From: Miniphocaeibacter sp012841535
Lineage (GTDB): Bacteria; Bacillota; Clostridia; Tissierellales; Peptoniphilaceae
DNA: 64,000 nt
Assembly (NCBI RefSeq): GCF_049274025.1
Contig: NZ_JBASRV010000010.1
Direction: 5' to 3' (one strand)
Positions 34,418 through 43,044 of this stretch are shown here, one piece after another. The translations under genes and the position numbers were made by a program. Every line of letters starts with the position of its first letter. Positions within the stretch are counted from its first letter, which is position 1. The notes beneath the pieces were generated by a model. That model saw nothing but the letters and a program-made list of their open reading frames with translations, was not told the DNA's origin and made no database searches.

Positions 34418-35478
34418 GCGAAACAACATATAAAAAAGGAAAAAGTGTAAAATTGAATTTAAATTCTCATAATGAAAATAGATCGGCTAAGGCCTTTCGC
34501 TCTAAAAAAGATGAAAGAAGATATTGGTTTTTGTTAATAACATTATTAATATTGGGAGTGGTATTTTCCTATGGACTTTTAGTCTATAACAATCCGGTTC
34601 CTGTAAATTCACCATCATTTATACCGGTAGTTAAAAGAAGGGTAGTAGCTTTAGTTGCAATGCTTATTGCTGCTATAAGCCAAAGTCTTTCTACTGTTGC
34701 TTTTCAATCCAGTACAAATAATAAGATTATTACCCCATCTTTGTTGGGGTTTGAAGCATTATATTCAACAATACACACAGCAACTATGTTTTTTGGTGGT
34801 TTAACTATTTTTATTAACTCAAAGGGTATAGGATTTTTCTTATTTCAAATAGTTGTTATGGTTATTATGTGCTTAATTCTTTATGGCTGGTTACTTTCCG
34901 GAAAATATGGAAATTTACAACTTATGCTTTTAATAGGAGTTATTATTGGGACAGGATTAAAATCTGTTTCATCTTTTATGCGTAGGCTTCTTGCTCCATC
35001 GGAATTTGATGTTTTACAGGCAAGGTTATTTGGTTCTGTTAACAATGCAGATCCAAAGTATTTTCCAATAGCAATTCCAATAGTTTTAATTGTTGCAGTT
35101 CTTTTATTTGCCTACTCAAAAAAATTAAATGTTCTGTCCCTTGGTAAAAATGCTAGCACTACTTTAGGAGTAAATCATAAATCCGGAGTTATTTATACAC
35201 TTGTTTTAGTTTCAATATTAATGTCAATTTCAACAGCGTTAGTAGGACCTCTTACCTTCTATGGCTTTTTAGTTGCAACAATGACCTATCAAGTGGCACC
35301 GACATATGATCATAGGTATATTTTTCCAATGGCTCTTGTTATAGGATTTTTAATTATTACAGGTGCATACTTTTTTATGTACCATGTATTTAATGCACAA
35401 GGAGTAGTTTCTATTATTATAGAAATGTTTGGTGGAATTACTTTTTTAATTGTAATGCTAAGAAAGGGAACTTTATGA
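34414..35478 (+). CDS. Iron-siderophore ABC permease (FecCD family, YclO-like)
   Basis: Second permease, 354 residues. A basic cytoplasmic N-terminus of ~40 residues precedes about nine helices. Conserved blocks VVKRRVVALVAMLIAAISQ and VGPLTFYGFLVATM correspond to the FecCD motifs. It forms a heterodimeric channel with the preceding permease and overlaps both neighbours by four bases, so stoichiometry is set by coupling. Confidence 0.87.
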   Translation: MSETTYKKGKSVKLNLNSHNENRSAKAFRSKKDERRYWFLLITLLILGVVFSYGLLVYNNPVPVNSPSFIPVVKRRVVALVAMLIAAISQSLSTVAFQSSTNNKIITPSLLGFEALYSTIHTATMFFGGLTIFINSKGIGFFLFQIVVMVIMCLILYGWLLSGKYGNLQLMLLIGVIIGTGLKSVSSFMRRLLAPSEFDVLQARLFGSVNNADPKYFPIAIPIVLIVAVLLFAYSKKLNVLSLGKNASTTLGVNHKSGVIYTLVLVSILMSISTALVGPLTFYGFLVATMTYQVAPTYDHRYIFPMALVIGFLIITGAYFFMYHVFNAQGVVSIIIEMFGGITFLIVMLRKGTL

Positions 35479-36227
35479 TAAAAATTAATAATGCAAAAAA
35501 GAACTATAGTAGTGAAGTTAATATAGGTCCATTAAATATTAAAATACCAAAAGCTGGTATTACTTCTTTAATCGGACCAAACGGTGCAGGAAAGTCTACA
35601 ACACTTTTAATGATTGGAAGATTGTTAAATATAGATGAAGGTCAAATAGAAGTGGCGAATATGGATGTTTCTAAGGTTAAATCAGAGGATTTGGCAAAAG
35701 TTTTAACTATTTTGCGTCAAGAGAATCATTTTGTTACAAGACTCACTGTTAGACAACTAGTTGGATTTGGACGTTTTCCCTATTCAAAGGGAAGATTAAC
35801 AGAAGAAGATGAAGCTATTATTTCTAAATATATAGATTTTTTACACTTAACGGAGTTAGAAAATAGGTATTTAGATGAGCTTTCAGGAGGTCAAAGACAA
35901 AGAGCTTATGTAGCTATGGTTTTATGTCAAGAAACTGAATATGTTCTTTTAGATGAACCTTTAAATAATCTTGATGTAGCTCGTTCTGTTCAAATGATGG
36001 AACATTTAAGATACGCAGCTAATGAATTTGGAAGAACAATATTAACGGTTATGCATGATATAAATTTTGCTACAAAGTATTCCGATAGAATTTGTGCAAT
36101 GAAAAATGGTAAAATAGTAGCTTTTGGTACAATAGACGAGGTTATGAAACCGGAACTTCTAACAGAAGTATTTGAAACAAAAATAGAAATAATAGAAGGT
36201 CCCTATGGACCAATTGCAATATACTAA
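35475..36227 (+). CDS. Iron-siderophore ABC ATP-binding protein (YclP-like)
   Basis: Cytoplasmic ATPase of 250 residues with Walker A GPNGAGKST (~34-42), signature LSGGQRQRA, Walker B YVLLDEPLNNLD and switch VMHD. RQENHFVTRLTVRQLVGFGR is the family-specific Q-loop region of FepC-like proteins. Last gene of the operon; the ATG overlaps the permease stop and a terminator follows at 36275. Confidence 0.92.
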   Translation: MIKINNAKKNYSSEVNIGPLNIKIPKAGITSLIGPNGAGKSTTLLMIGRLLNIDEGQIEVANMDVSKVKSEDLAKVLTILRQENHFVTRLTVRQLVGFGRFPYSKGRLTEEDEAIISKYIDFLHLTELENRYLDELSGGQRQRAYVAMVLCQETEYVLLDEPLNNLDVARSVQMMEHLRYAANEFGRTILTVMHDINFATKYSDRICAMKNGKIVAFGTIDEVMKPELLTEVFETKIEIIEGPYGPIAIY

Positions 36228-36274
36228 TTGTAGATTATTTCTGTTTAAAATATATAGTTTTAATTAATATATGA

Positions 36275-36306
36275 AAAGTTGAGAGAGTGTTCTTTCAACT
36301 TTTTTT
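36275..36306 (+). terminator. Terminator of the siderophore operon
   Basis: AAAGTTGAGAGA/TCTTTCAACTTT, one G-U pair, 4-base loop, T tract. Confidence 0.88.
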
Positions 36307-36653
36307 GTTCTTTAATTAATATTTTATTTAGAAATATACTATTATTACAAAATATTTAAAAAAGAAATATTATTAATATAATTTAATAAAACTGTATAAA
36401 GGTTTTTGTTAAAATGTTTTAAATTTAATTTTAAAAGTAAATTATTATAAAAAAATATAATTCGAACAAAAAAACAAACAATTAATGTTTAGTAAACTTT
36501 TTAAAAAAATAATTTTAAATAACACATAAGATATTATGAATAATTATTCGTTATACTATATAACAAATGTGTATTATTGGCTAAAAAATGAATAAAAGAC
36601 CATTGACATTTATAAAAATTATTTATACAATTTGTTACAAAGGTGATCATCTT
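36307..36653. other. AT-rich gap before the DeoR operon
   Basis: About 350 bases without a supported gene. It holds two short inverted repeats near the expected promoter: GAATAATTATTC (36538-36549) and GTTATA-CTA-TATAAC (36550-36564), both possible DeoR operator parts. The rest is poly-A/T-rich with no clear structure. Confidence 0.5.
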
Positions 36654-37421
36654 ATGAAAACAAACAAAAGAATTAATGAGGTTAAAAAATATTTAGACAG
36701 TAATGGTTTTACAACTGTTACTAAATTAGCAGAAGTTTTTTCAGTTAGCGCTATGACTATAAGGAGAGATTTAAACTCCTTAGAAGAATTGAATTTAGTA
36801 AAAAGAGAAAAGGGAGGGGCTTATCCTAGAAACCCTGCTTATATTGAAACTAAATATGAGAGAAAGAAAATTGAAAATGTAAGGGCAAAAAGAAGAATAG
36901 CTATTGAAGGAAATAAACTTATTGAAGATGGGGATATAGTTTTTTTAGATGCTGGAACAACAACATTTATGTTAATGGAAAGTATTTTAGAAAAAGAATA
37001 TAAAAACTTAACTGTCGTAACAAATGATATAAGTATCGCATTTTATATGATGAATAGAGAAGATATAAATATGATTTTTATTGGGGGAAACGTTTCTAAG
37101 GCAACCTATAGCACTCAAGGCTATATTGCAAAAAATAATATAGAAATGTTGCATTTTGATAAATGTTTTTTAGGAATTTCATATATAGACAGTAACTATA
37201 GATTATATACTCCAACTATGGGGAAGGTTGAATATAAAAAAATTGTTTTACAAAATTCTAATGAAAAAATTCTTCTTGCAGATAGTTCTAAATTTAATAA
37301 AAATAGTCTATATTTCATAGCTGATATGAAAGAATTTAATGTATTAATAACTGAAAAAAATATAAATTATGAAAATAATAAATATTTTTTAGAAAATAGA
37401 ATTAAGGTAATAATAGCATAA
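36654..37421 (+). CDS. DeoR family transcriptional regulator
   Basis: About 255 residues: DeoR helix-turn-helix (~1-57; TVTKLAEVFSVSAMTIRRDL) and a C-terminal sugar-phosphate sensor domain with DAGTTTF, VTNDISIA, IGGN and DSSKF blocks. AAGGTGA lies before ATG 36654; an upstream in-frame ATG (36588) has no ribosome site. It leads an operon with a DUF1537 kinase, PdxA2 and a GntP permease and probably represses it until a phosphorylated acid sugar appears. Confidence 0.88.
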   Translation: MKTNKRINEVKKYLDSNGFTTVTKLAEVFSVSAMTIRRDLNSLEELNLVKREKGGAYPRNPAYIETKYERKKIENVRAKRRIAIEGNKLIEDGDIVFLDAGTTTFMLMESILEKEYKNLTVVTNDISIAFYMMNREDINMIFIGGNVSKATYSTQGYIAKNNIEMLHFDKCFLGISYIDSNYRLYTPTMGKVEYKKIVLQNSNEKILLADSSKFNKNSLYFIADMKEFNVLITEKNINYENNKYFLENRIKVIIA

Positions 37422-37431
37422 AGGAGTTACT

Positions 37432-38727
37432 ATGCCCGAATACGTAATGATAGCAGATGATTTAACAGGGGCTAATGCAAATTGTTCACTTATGAAAAAA
37501 ATAGGCATTAGTAGTGCAAGCGTTTTATCGGTAGATAATTATAAAGAAAATGAAAATATTCAAGCTATAGCAATTTCTACTGATTCAAGAGCTATGTTTA
37601 AAAAAGAAGCATACGATATTGTAAAAAAAGCCATGTCTAAGTTTAAAAATAATGATGTAGTTTTTTTTAGTAAAAGAATAGATTCAACTTTAAGAGGAAA
37701 TATCGGAATAGAAACTATAGCTATGTTAGATTCTTTAGATGATGAATATATGGCAGTATGTGTTCCTATATATCCATCAACAGATAGAGTTGTTTTAAAT
37801 GGTACTATGGTGGTAAACGGGTCTTTATTAATAAATACCGATGCCGGCAAGGACACTAAGACGCCTGTTGATTCATCTAATGTAGAAACACTTTTTAAGA
37901 AACAATTTAATCGTAAAATAGACAGCATTTATTTAGAAGATATTGAAAAGGGCTCTGATTATTTAGAAAAGATTATTTTAGAAAAATATAACAATAATAC
38001 AAAATTATTATTGTTTGATGGATTTACAGACAAACATTTAGAAATAATTGCTAAGGCAGTTATTAATAGTAAAATAAAATTTATTTCCGTTGATCCAGGA
38101 CCATTTACTTGTAAATTAGCAGAGATATATTTAGAAAAAGAAGAAATATTCAGTAAGGTTTTAATGGTTGTAGGCTCAGTAACAGATATTACTATAGAAC
38201 AAATAAAAGAATTAATATTTAGTTATCCAATTAATATTTTAAAAATAGACCCTTTAAAATTAGTTGGAATTGACACTTATAAATCTGAAATAAATAGGGC
38301 TGTAAAAGAAGGGGAAAAATTTTTACAAGAAGAGGATTTTTTACTTATTACAACTACACCCTATCAGCCAAGTGATAAAAGATTGGATTTAACTGAAATT
38401 TCAAAAGAAACCAATATGCCTATAGATGATATTTCAATTATGATTTCTCATGGTTTAGGTGAAATAGCTGCAAAATTATTAGTAAAAGATTTTTCTTTTG
38501 CAGGTGTATTTTCAAGTGGTGGAGATGTAACAGTTGAATTAATAAAGGAACTTAATTCAAATATGGTTGAAATAAGGGAAGAAATTATTCCATTAGCTGC
38601 TTATGGTAGATTAATTGGTGGGAAAATTCCCAATTTAAGAATTATAAGCAAAGGTGGAATGGTTGGAGATAAAAATGCAATGAAATTATGTTTAGAAAAA
38701 TTAAAAAATACTTTAGGAGAAGAATAA
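37432..38727 (+). CDS. Four-carbon acid sugar kinase (DUF1537, D-threonate kinase type)
   Basis: Cytoplasmic ATP-dependent kinase of 431 residues. The N-terminal domain opens with MIADDLTGANANC and has SKRIDSTLRGN; the C-terminal nucleotide-binding domain has FSSGGDVTVE and SKGGMVGD. DUF1537 kinases next to PdxA2 phosphorylate D-threonate (or D-erythronate) at C4. Here the partner genes make the D-threonate route likely: kinase, then oxidative decarboxylation to dihydroxyacetone phosphate. AAGGAG precedes the ATG. The exact acid sugar is not proven. Confidence 0.85.
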   Translation: MPEYVMIADDLTGANANCSLMKKIGISSASVLSVDNYKENENIQAIAISTDSRAMFKKEAYDIVKKAMSKFKNNDVVFFSKRIDSTLRGNIGIETIAMLDSLDDEYMAVCVPIYPSTDRVVLNGTMVVNGSLLINTDAGKDTKTPVDSSNVETLFKKQFNRKIDSIYLEDIEKGSDYLEKIILEKYNNNTKLLLFDGFTDKHLEIIAKAVINSKIKFISVDPGPFTCKLAEIYLEKEEIFSKVLMVVGSVTDITIEQIKELIFSYPINILKIDPLKLVGIDTYKSEINRAVKEGEKFLQEEDFLLITTTPYQPSDKRLDLTEISKETNMPIDDISIMISHGLGEIAAKLLVKDFSFAGVFSSGGDVTVELIKELNSNMVEIREEIIPLAAYGRLIGGKIPNLRIISKGGMVGDKNAMKLCLEKLKNTLGEE

Positions 38728-38739
38728 GGAGGAGTAAAT

Positions 38740-39729
38740 ATGAAACCAATTATAGGAATACCTTTAGGAGATCCAGCTGGAATAGGACCTGAAATAACAA
38801 TAAAAACATTTAATGATGATGAAACAATTAATAATTGTAATTTAATTCTAGTAGGTGATAAATATGTAGTAGAAAAAGCAATAGAAGTAACTGGAATTAA
38901 TATGAATATTAATATAATAGAGAAAGTTTCTGAAGCGAAGTTTGAAAAGGGTACTATTGATTTAATAGATTTAGGCTTAATTAAAGAAGATTTTGAATTT
39001 GGGAAAGTAAATGCTACTTGTGGTAATGCATCTTATCAATATATTAAAGTAGTTGGAGAATTAGCAATGGCAAAAGAGGTTGATGCAATAGCTACAACTC
39101 CTATTAATAAAGAATCCTTAAGAGCTGCCAACATACCATATATAGGTCATACAGAAATGTTAGAAGATATTTCAGGAGTTCATGATCCATTAACTATGTT
39201 TGAAGTTGAAAATTTAAGAGTGTTCTTTTTGTCAAGACATCTTTCTTTAAGAGATGCAATAGATGTTGTTAAATATGATAGAGTACTGGAATATATTAGA
39301 AGATGCACAGAGGCTTTAAACAAACTTGGTGTTAAAGGAAAAATGGCAGTAGCAGGATTAAACCCTCACTCTGGAGAACATGGACTTTTTGGAATGGAGG
39401 AAGTTGAAGAAATAACACCGGCAATAGAACAGGCACAAAAGGAAGGTTATGATGTTGTAGGACCGATAGGAGCTGATTCTGTATTTCATCAAGCGTTACA
39501 AGGTCAATATGCATGTGTTTTAAGTCTTTATCATGATCAAGGACATATTGCTACAAAAACATATAATTTTGAAAAAACAATTTCTATTACTAATTCTATG
39601 CCTTTTTTAAGAACTAGTGTAGATCATGGAACAGCGTATGATATAGCAGGGAAAAACATAGCTTCAGCTGTAAGTATGATAGAAGCGGTAAAACTTGCTG
39701 CAAAATATGCTCCTTATTTTAATAGCTAG
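38740..39729 (+). CDS. pdxA2: PdxA2-type 4-phospho-threonate dehydrogenase
   Basis: NAD-dependent oxidative decarboxylase of 329 residues, PdxA family. GDPAGIGPEI at the N-terminus, ATTPINKESL, metal His in IGHTEML, NPHSGEHGLFG and metal His in LYHDQGHI are all intact. PdxA proper acts in pyridoxal phosphate synthesis, but co-operonic DUF1537 kinase and GntP permease point to PdxA2 in acid-sugar catabolism, giving dihydroxyacetone phosphate and CO2. It begins 12 bases after the kinase, with GGAGG upstream. Confidence 0.87.
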   Translation: MKPIIGIPLGDPAGIGPEITIKTFNDDETINNCNLILVGDKYVVEKAIEVTGINMNINIIEKVSEAKFEKGTIDLIDLGLIKEDFEFGKVNATCGNASYQYIKVVGELAMAKEVDAIATTPINKESLRAANIPYIGHTEMLEDISGVHDPLTMFEVENLRVFFLSRHLSLRDAIDVVKYDRVLEYIRRCTEALNKLGVKGKMAVAGLNPHSGEHGLFGMEEVEEITPAIEQAQKEGYDVVGPIGADSVFHQALQGQYACVLSLYHDQGHIATKTYNFEKTISITNSMPFLRTSVDHGTAYDIAGKNIASAVSMIEAVKLAAKYAPYFNS

Positions 39730-39741
39730 GAGGAATAAATT

Positions 39742-41100
39742 ATGGAAAGAATGGTTGCAGCATTAATAATAGGAATTATATTATTAGTATTTTTAATATT
39801 AAAGACAAAGATTCATACATTTTTAGCTTTAATATTGGCTTCGATTTTTATAGGTGTAGTTGGAGGAATGCCTCAAAATGATGTTTTGACGGCAATAACA
39901 AATGGATTTGGAAGTACATTAGGTAGTATTGGTATAATTATTGGCTTTGGAGTAATGATGGGCCAAATTTTTGAAACCAGTGGTGCGGCTACAAGAATGG
40001 CTTATACTTTTATAAAATTATTCGGCAAAGGTAGAGAAGAAGCAGCTTTATCTGTAACAGGATTTTTAGTTTCAATACCTATTTTCTGTGATTCAGGTTT
40101 TGTTATTCTCTCACCATTAGCGAAAGCTTTGTCAAAACAAACAAAAAAATCTGTAATATCATTGGGAATAGCACTTGCTTCAGGACTTGTTATAACTCAT
40201 AGTTTAGTACCGCCTACTCCAGGTCCAGTTGGTGCGGCAGGTATATTTGGTGCAAATGTAGGAAGTGTTATATTATGGGGGATAGTTGTTGCAATACCAA
40301 TGATGATTTCATCATTAATATATGCTAAATATATGGGAAAACAAATTTATCAGTTACCGGGTGACGATGCTCAAGAGTGGATAAGACCTGAAAATAGGGA
40401 AGAATTAGAGAAAAAACCTATAGAATATTCAGAAGAAGGTCTTCCAGGAGTATTTACTTCCTTTGCTCCAATTGTTGTACCAATTATATTAATACTTTTA
40501 AATACTGTGTCAACAGCAATGAAAATTGAGGGTACAATAGGTGGAATTTTAGTATTTTTTGGAACTCCAATTGTAGCAGTAGGTATTGGATTAGTTATTG
40601 CAATATTGACTTTAACTAAGGGATTAGATAGAAGTTTTGTAATTAGCGACATGGAAAAAGGTATACAATCTGCCGGAATTATTATATTAGTAACTGGTGG
40701 TGGGGGAGCCTTAGGTCAAGTTTTAAGAGACAGTGGTGTTGGTGAATATATAGCAGGATTTATAGCAAATTCTCCAATTCCTCCAATATTTTTACCTTTT
40801 TTAATAGCTACTTTAATGAGATTCATTCAAGGTAGTGGAACAGTTGCAATGTTAACAGCAGCATCTATAACAGCTCCGATTATGGTGTCTTTAAATGTTG
40901 ATCCGGTTTTTGCTACATTATCCGCTTGTATAGGCTCCTTGTTCTTTAGTCACTTTAACGATAGTTTCTTCTGGGTTGTAAACAGATCCTTAGGAATTGT
41001 AGATGCAAAAGAACAAATAAAAATTTGGTCTGTAACATCAACAATAGCTTGGGCTGTAGGTTTTATAATGCTATTAATCATAAATTTAATATTCGGTTAA
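39742..41100 (+). CDS. GntP family acid-sugar permease
   Basis: Secondary transporter of 452 residues with about twelve helices. Family blocks: GFGVMMGQIFETSGAA, FLVSIPIFCDSGFVIL, HSLVPPTPGPVGAAG and SHFNDSFFWVV. GntP proteins import gluconate and related aldonates; the kinase and PdxA2 upstream suggest D-threonate or D-erythronate. AGGAGG precedes the ATG. Last gene of the operon; a terminator follows. Confidence 0.9.
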   Translation: MERMVAALIIGIILLVFLILKTKIHTFLALILASIFIGVVGGMPQNDVLTAITNGFGSTLGSIGIIIGFGVMMGQIFETSGAATRMAYTFIKLFGKGREEAALSVTGFLVSIPIFCDSGFVILSPLAKALSKQTKKSVISLGIALASGLVITHSLVPPTPGPVGAAGIFGANVGSVILWGIVVAIPMMISSLIYAKYMGKQIYQLPGDDAQEWIRPENREELEKKPIEYSEEGLPGVFTSFAPIVVPIILILLNTVSTAMKIEGTIGGILVFFGTPIVAVGIGLVIAILTLTKGLDRSFVISDMEKGIQSAGIIILVTGGGGALGQVLRDSGVGEYIAGFIANSPIPPIFLPFLIATLMRFIQGSGTVAMLTAASITAPIMVSLNVDPVFATLSACIGSLFFSHFNDSFFWVVNRSLGIVDAKEQIKIWSVTSTIAWAVGFIMLLIINLIFG

Positions 41101-41105
41101 AAGGG

Positions 41106-41134
41106 AAGGAATCAATTTATTGGTTCCTTTTTTT
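41106..41134 (+). terminator. Terminator of the acid-sugar operon
   Basis: AAGGAATCA/TGGTTCCTT (one G-U), 6-base loop, T run. Confidence 0.85.
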
Positions 41135-41172
41135 GTTATAATATACTTACATATATAAAATTAGGAGGAGCA

Positions 41173-42132
41173 ATGAAGATAACTGTAATAGGTTGTGGAA
41201 GATGGGGATCTTTTATAGCCTGGTATTTAAATAAAATAGGAAATAATGTGATTTTATATGGTAGGGAAAGTTCTAAGAAATTTCAGCAGTTTAAAAATAC
41301 AAGAACAAATGGAATGATAGAATTACCTGAAAGCATTGAACTTTCAAGTGATTTATCAGTTACTAAGGATTCTGAAATTATAGTTATTTCAGTTGGAGCT
41401 CAAGTTTTTAGAAATGTCCTTGAAGAACTAAAAGAATATGACTTAAAAGATAAAATATTTGTTCTTTGTATGAAGGGAATAGAAATAGAGTCAACTGAAA
41501 GATTAAGTGAAATTGCTGAAGCCAATGTAGATTATTCTAATAGAATTGCAGTTTGGTTAGGTCCTGGTCATGTTCAGGAGTTCTATAAGGGAGTACCAAA
41601 TTGTATGGTAATTGATTCTAAAAACGAAGCTTGTAAAAAGTTTTTAGTTGAAAAGTTTAGCAGTCCTTTAATTAGGTTTTATTACGGAAATGATTTATTA
41701 GGAAATGAAATAGGTGCTGCGGCTAAAAATGTAATCGGTATTGCTGCCGGAGCTTTAGATGGTTTAGGGTTAACTTCATTAAAAGGCGCTTTAATGAGTA
41801 GAGGAACTAGAGAAGTTTCTCGTTTAATAGAAAAAATGGGTGGAAATCCATTTTCAGCATATGGCCTTTGCCATTTAGGTGATTATGAAGCTACAGTTTT
41901 CTCGCAATTTTCAAATAATAGAAAATTTGGAGAGAGTTTAGTAAAGGGAGAAAAGTTTGAAAAATTAGCTGAAGGTTATTATACCTCTAAGGCTATGATG
42001 AAGTTAAAAGAGGAATATAAGGTTGATTTACCAATAACAGAAGCTGTTTATAATGTATGTTTTAATAAGAGAGATGCTAAAGAAGAAATTGAAAATCTAT
42101 TTTTAAGAAGTATAAAAAATGAATTTGCTTAA
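41173..42132 (+). CDS. gpsA: NAD(P)-dependent glycerol-3-phosphate dehydrogenase (GpsA family)
   Basis: Cytoplasmic enzyme of 319 residues that reduces dihydroxyacetone phosphate to glycerol-3-phosphate for lipid synthesis. Rossmann GCGRWG at 7-12, LGPGHVQE in place of the usual SGPSFA-E block, catalytic Lys in GAAAKNVIGIAAG, DGLGLTSLKGALMSRG, and a C-terminal EGYYT. It is slightly shorter and more divergent than textbook GpsA, so a GpsA paralogue is possible. AGGAGG precedes the ATG. The following gene starts 18 bases downstream. Confidence 0.83.
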   Translation: MKITVIGCGRWGSFIAWYLNKIGNNVILYGRESSKKFQQFKNTRTNGMIELPESIELSSDLSVTKDSEIIVISVGAQVFRNVLEELKEYDLKDKIFVLCMKGIEIESTERLSEIAEANVDYSNRIAVWLGPGHVQEFYKGVPNCMVIDSKNEACKKFLVEKFSSPLIRFYYGNDLLGNEIGAAAKNVIGIAAGALDGLGLTSLKGALMSRGTREVSRLIEKMGGNPFSAYGLCHLGDYEATVFSQFSNNRKFGESLVKGEKFEKLAEGYYTSKAMMKLKEEYKVDLPITEAVYNVCFNKRDAKEEIENLFLRSIKNEFA

Positions 42133-42150
42133 ATTTTTTAGAGGTTATAA

Positions 42151-43008
42151 ATGGAACTGGAAAATAAGTTAAGGGTAAGAAAAAACTATTATGGTATATA
42201 TGAAGAATTTCCCTATAAGGAAAATATTGAAGATTTATATATAATTTTTAGAGAAAATAATTTATATAGTATAAAAAATTATATAAATTATTATTTTTTA
42301 AAATGGGTTTTAGAAAAAAGGATTAAAATAAATTATAATCCCAATATTTCTATTCATAATAAAAGGGTAGATTTTGAAATACTTAATAAGAAGATAGGAA
42401 AAATAGGAGGTTTTGAAAGGGAGTTTTTTAATATATTTTTAGAACTTTCAAAAAATAATAATTATTTTAATTCTTATGGGTTAACAAAGTGGTTTAAAAT
42501 TAATCCTAAGAGATTTCAAAAATATATAATTAATATGAAAGATAATTCTTTTTTAAAATTAGTTGAGTCGGATTATATAAAAATAAGTAAAAAAAATAAA
42601 TTTATAAAGGATAAGTTTATATATTCCCTAACAGAAAAAGGAAATGAATTAACAGAGAAAGTTTTCCAATATAAAAATTATATAAAAAAGTTTTCTAAAT
42701 ATTGTATTAGTAAACCCGATATTCCTGTAGAAATAGATAATATGATTTGTTATTCTTCTATATATGGAATAAGTAAATACTTTAGTGAGGAAGTAGAAAA
42801 AATAAATCCTGATTATTTTAATAATTCTAGTTATAACCTAAAAACACTACTATGGTTAAGCGAATTTTCTACAGGTTTAATAAAACTATATGAAAGTTAT
42901 AGTGATAATGAAAAATCCTTGCAGATACTATTGAATTATGCACCTAAATATAGAGTAGATATGAGAGATACAAGAAAGCTTATTAAAAACGATTTGGGAA
43001 AATTTTAG
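42151..43008 (+). CDS. Soluble protein equivalent to the cytoplasmic half of a DUF2207 protein
   Basis: 285 residues without signal peptide or membrane segment, very rich in Lys, Asn, Tyr and Ile. It is recognisably similar to the C-terminal half of the next gene: FPYKENIEDLYIIFRENN vs IPYKGNLEDLFIIIRDNY, YYFLKWVLEKR vs YFLKWIQTKK, and SSIYGISKYFSEEVEKINPDYF vs AALFGKVKKLSKEFKNIYPEYM. It lacks the DUF2207 outer domain, the transmembrane helix and the Gly-rich tail. Function unknown. GAGGTTAT precedes the ATG. Confidence 0.72.
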   Translation: MELENKLRVRKNYYGIYEEFPYKENIEDLYIIFRENNLYSIKNYINYYFLKWVLEKRIKINYNPNISIHNKRVDFEILNKKIGKIGGFEREFFNIFLELSKNNNYFNSYGLTKWFKINPKRFQKYIINMKDNSFLKLVESDYIKISKKNKFIKDKFIYSLTEKGNELTEKVFQYKNYIKKFSKYCISKPDIPVEIDNMICYSSIYGISKYFSEEVEKINPDYFNNSSYNLKTLLWLSEFSTGLIKLYESYSDNEKSLQILLNYAPKYRVDMRDTRKLIKNDLGKF

Positions 43009-43044
43009 TAGTAATAAAATAATTGATTTAAAAAAGGAAGGTAT

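Noticed and set aside
36588..36653. N-terminal extension of the DeoR protein
   Set aside because: The ATG at 36588 has no Shine-Dalgarno and the extension is not part of the DeoR fold; AAGGTGA precedes ATG 36654.
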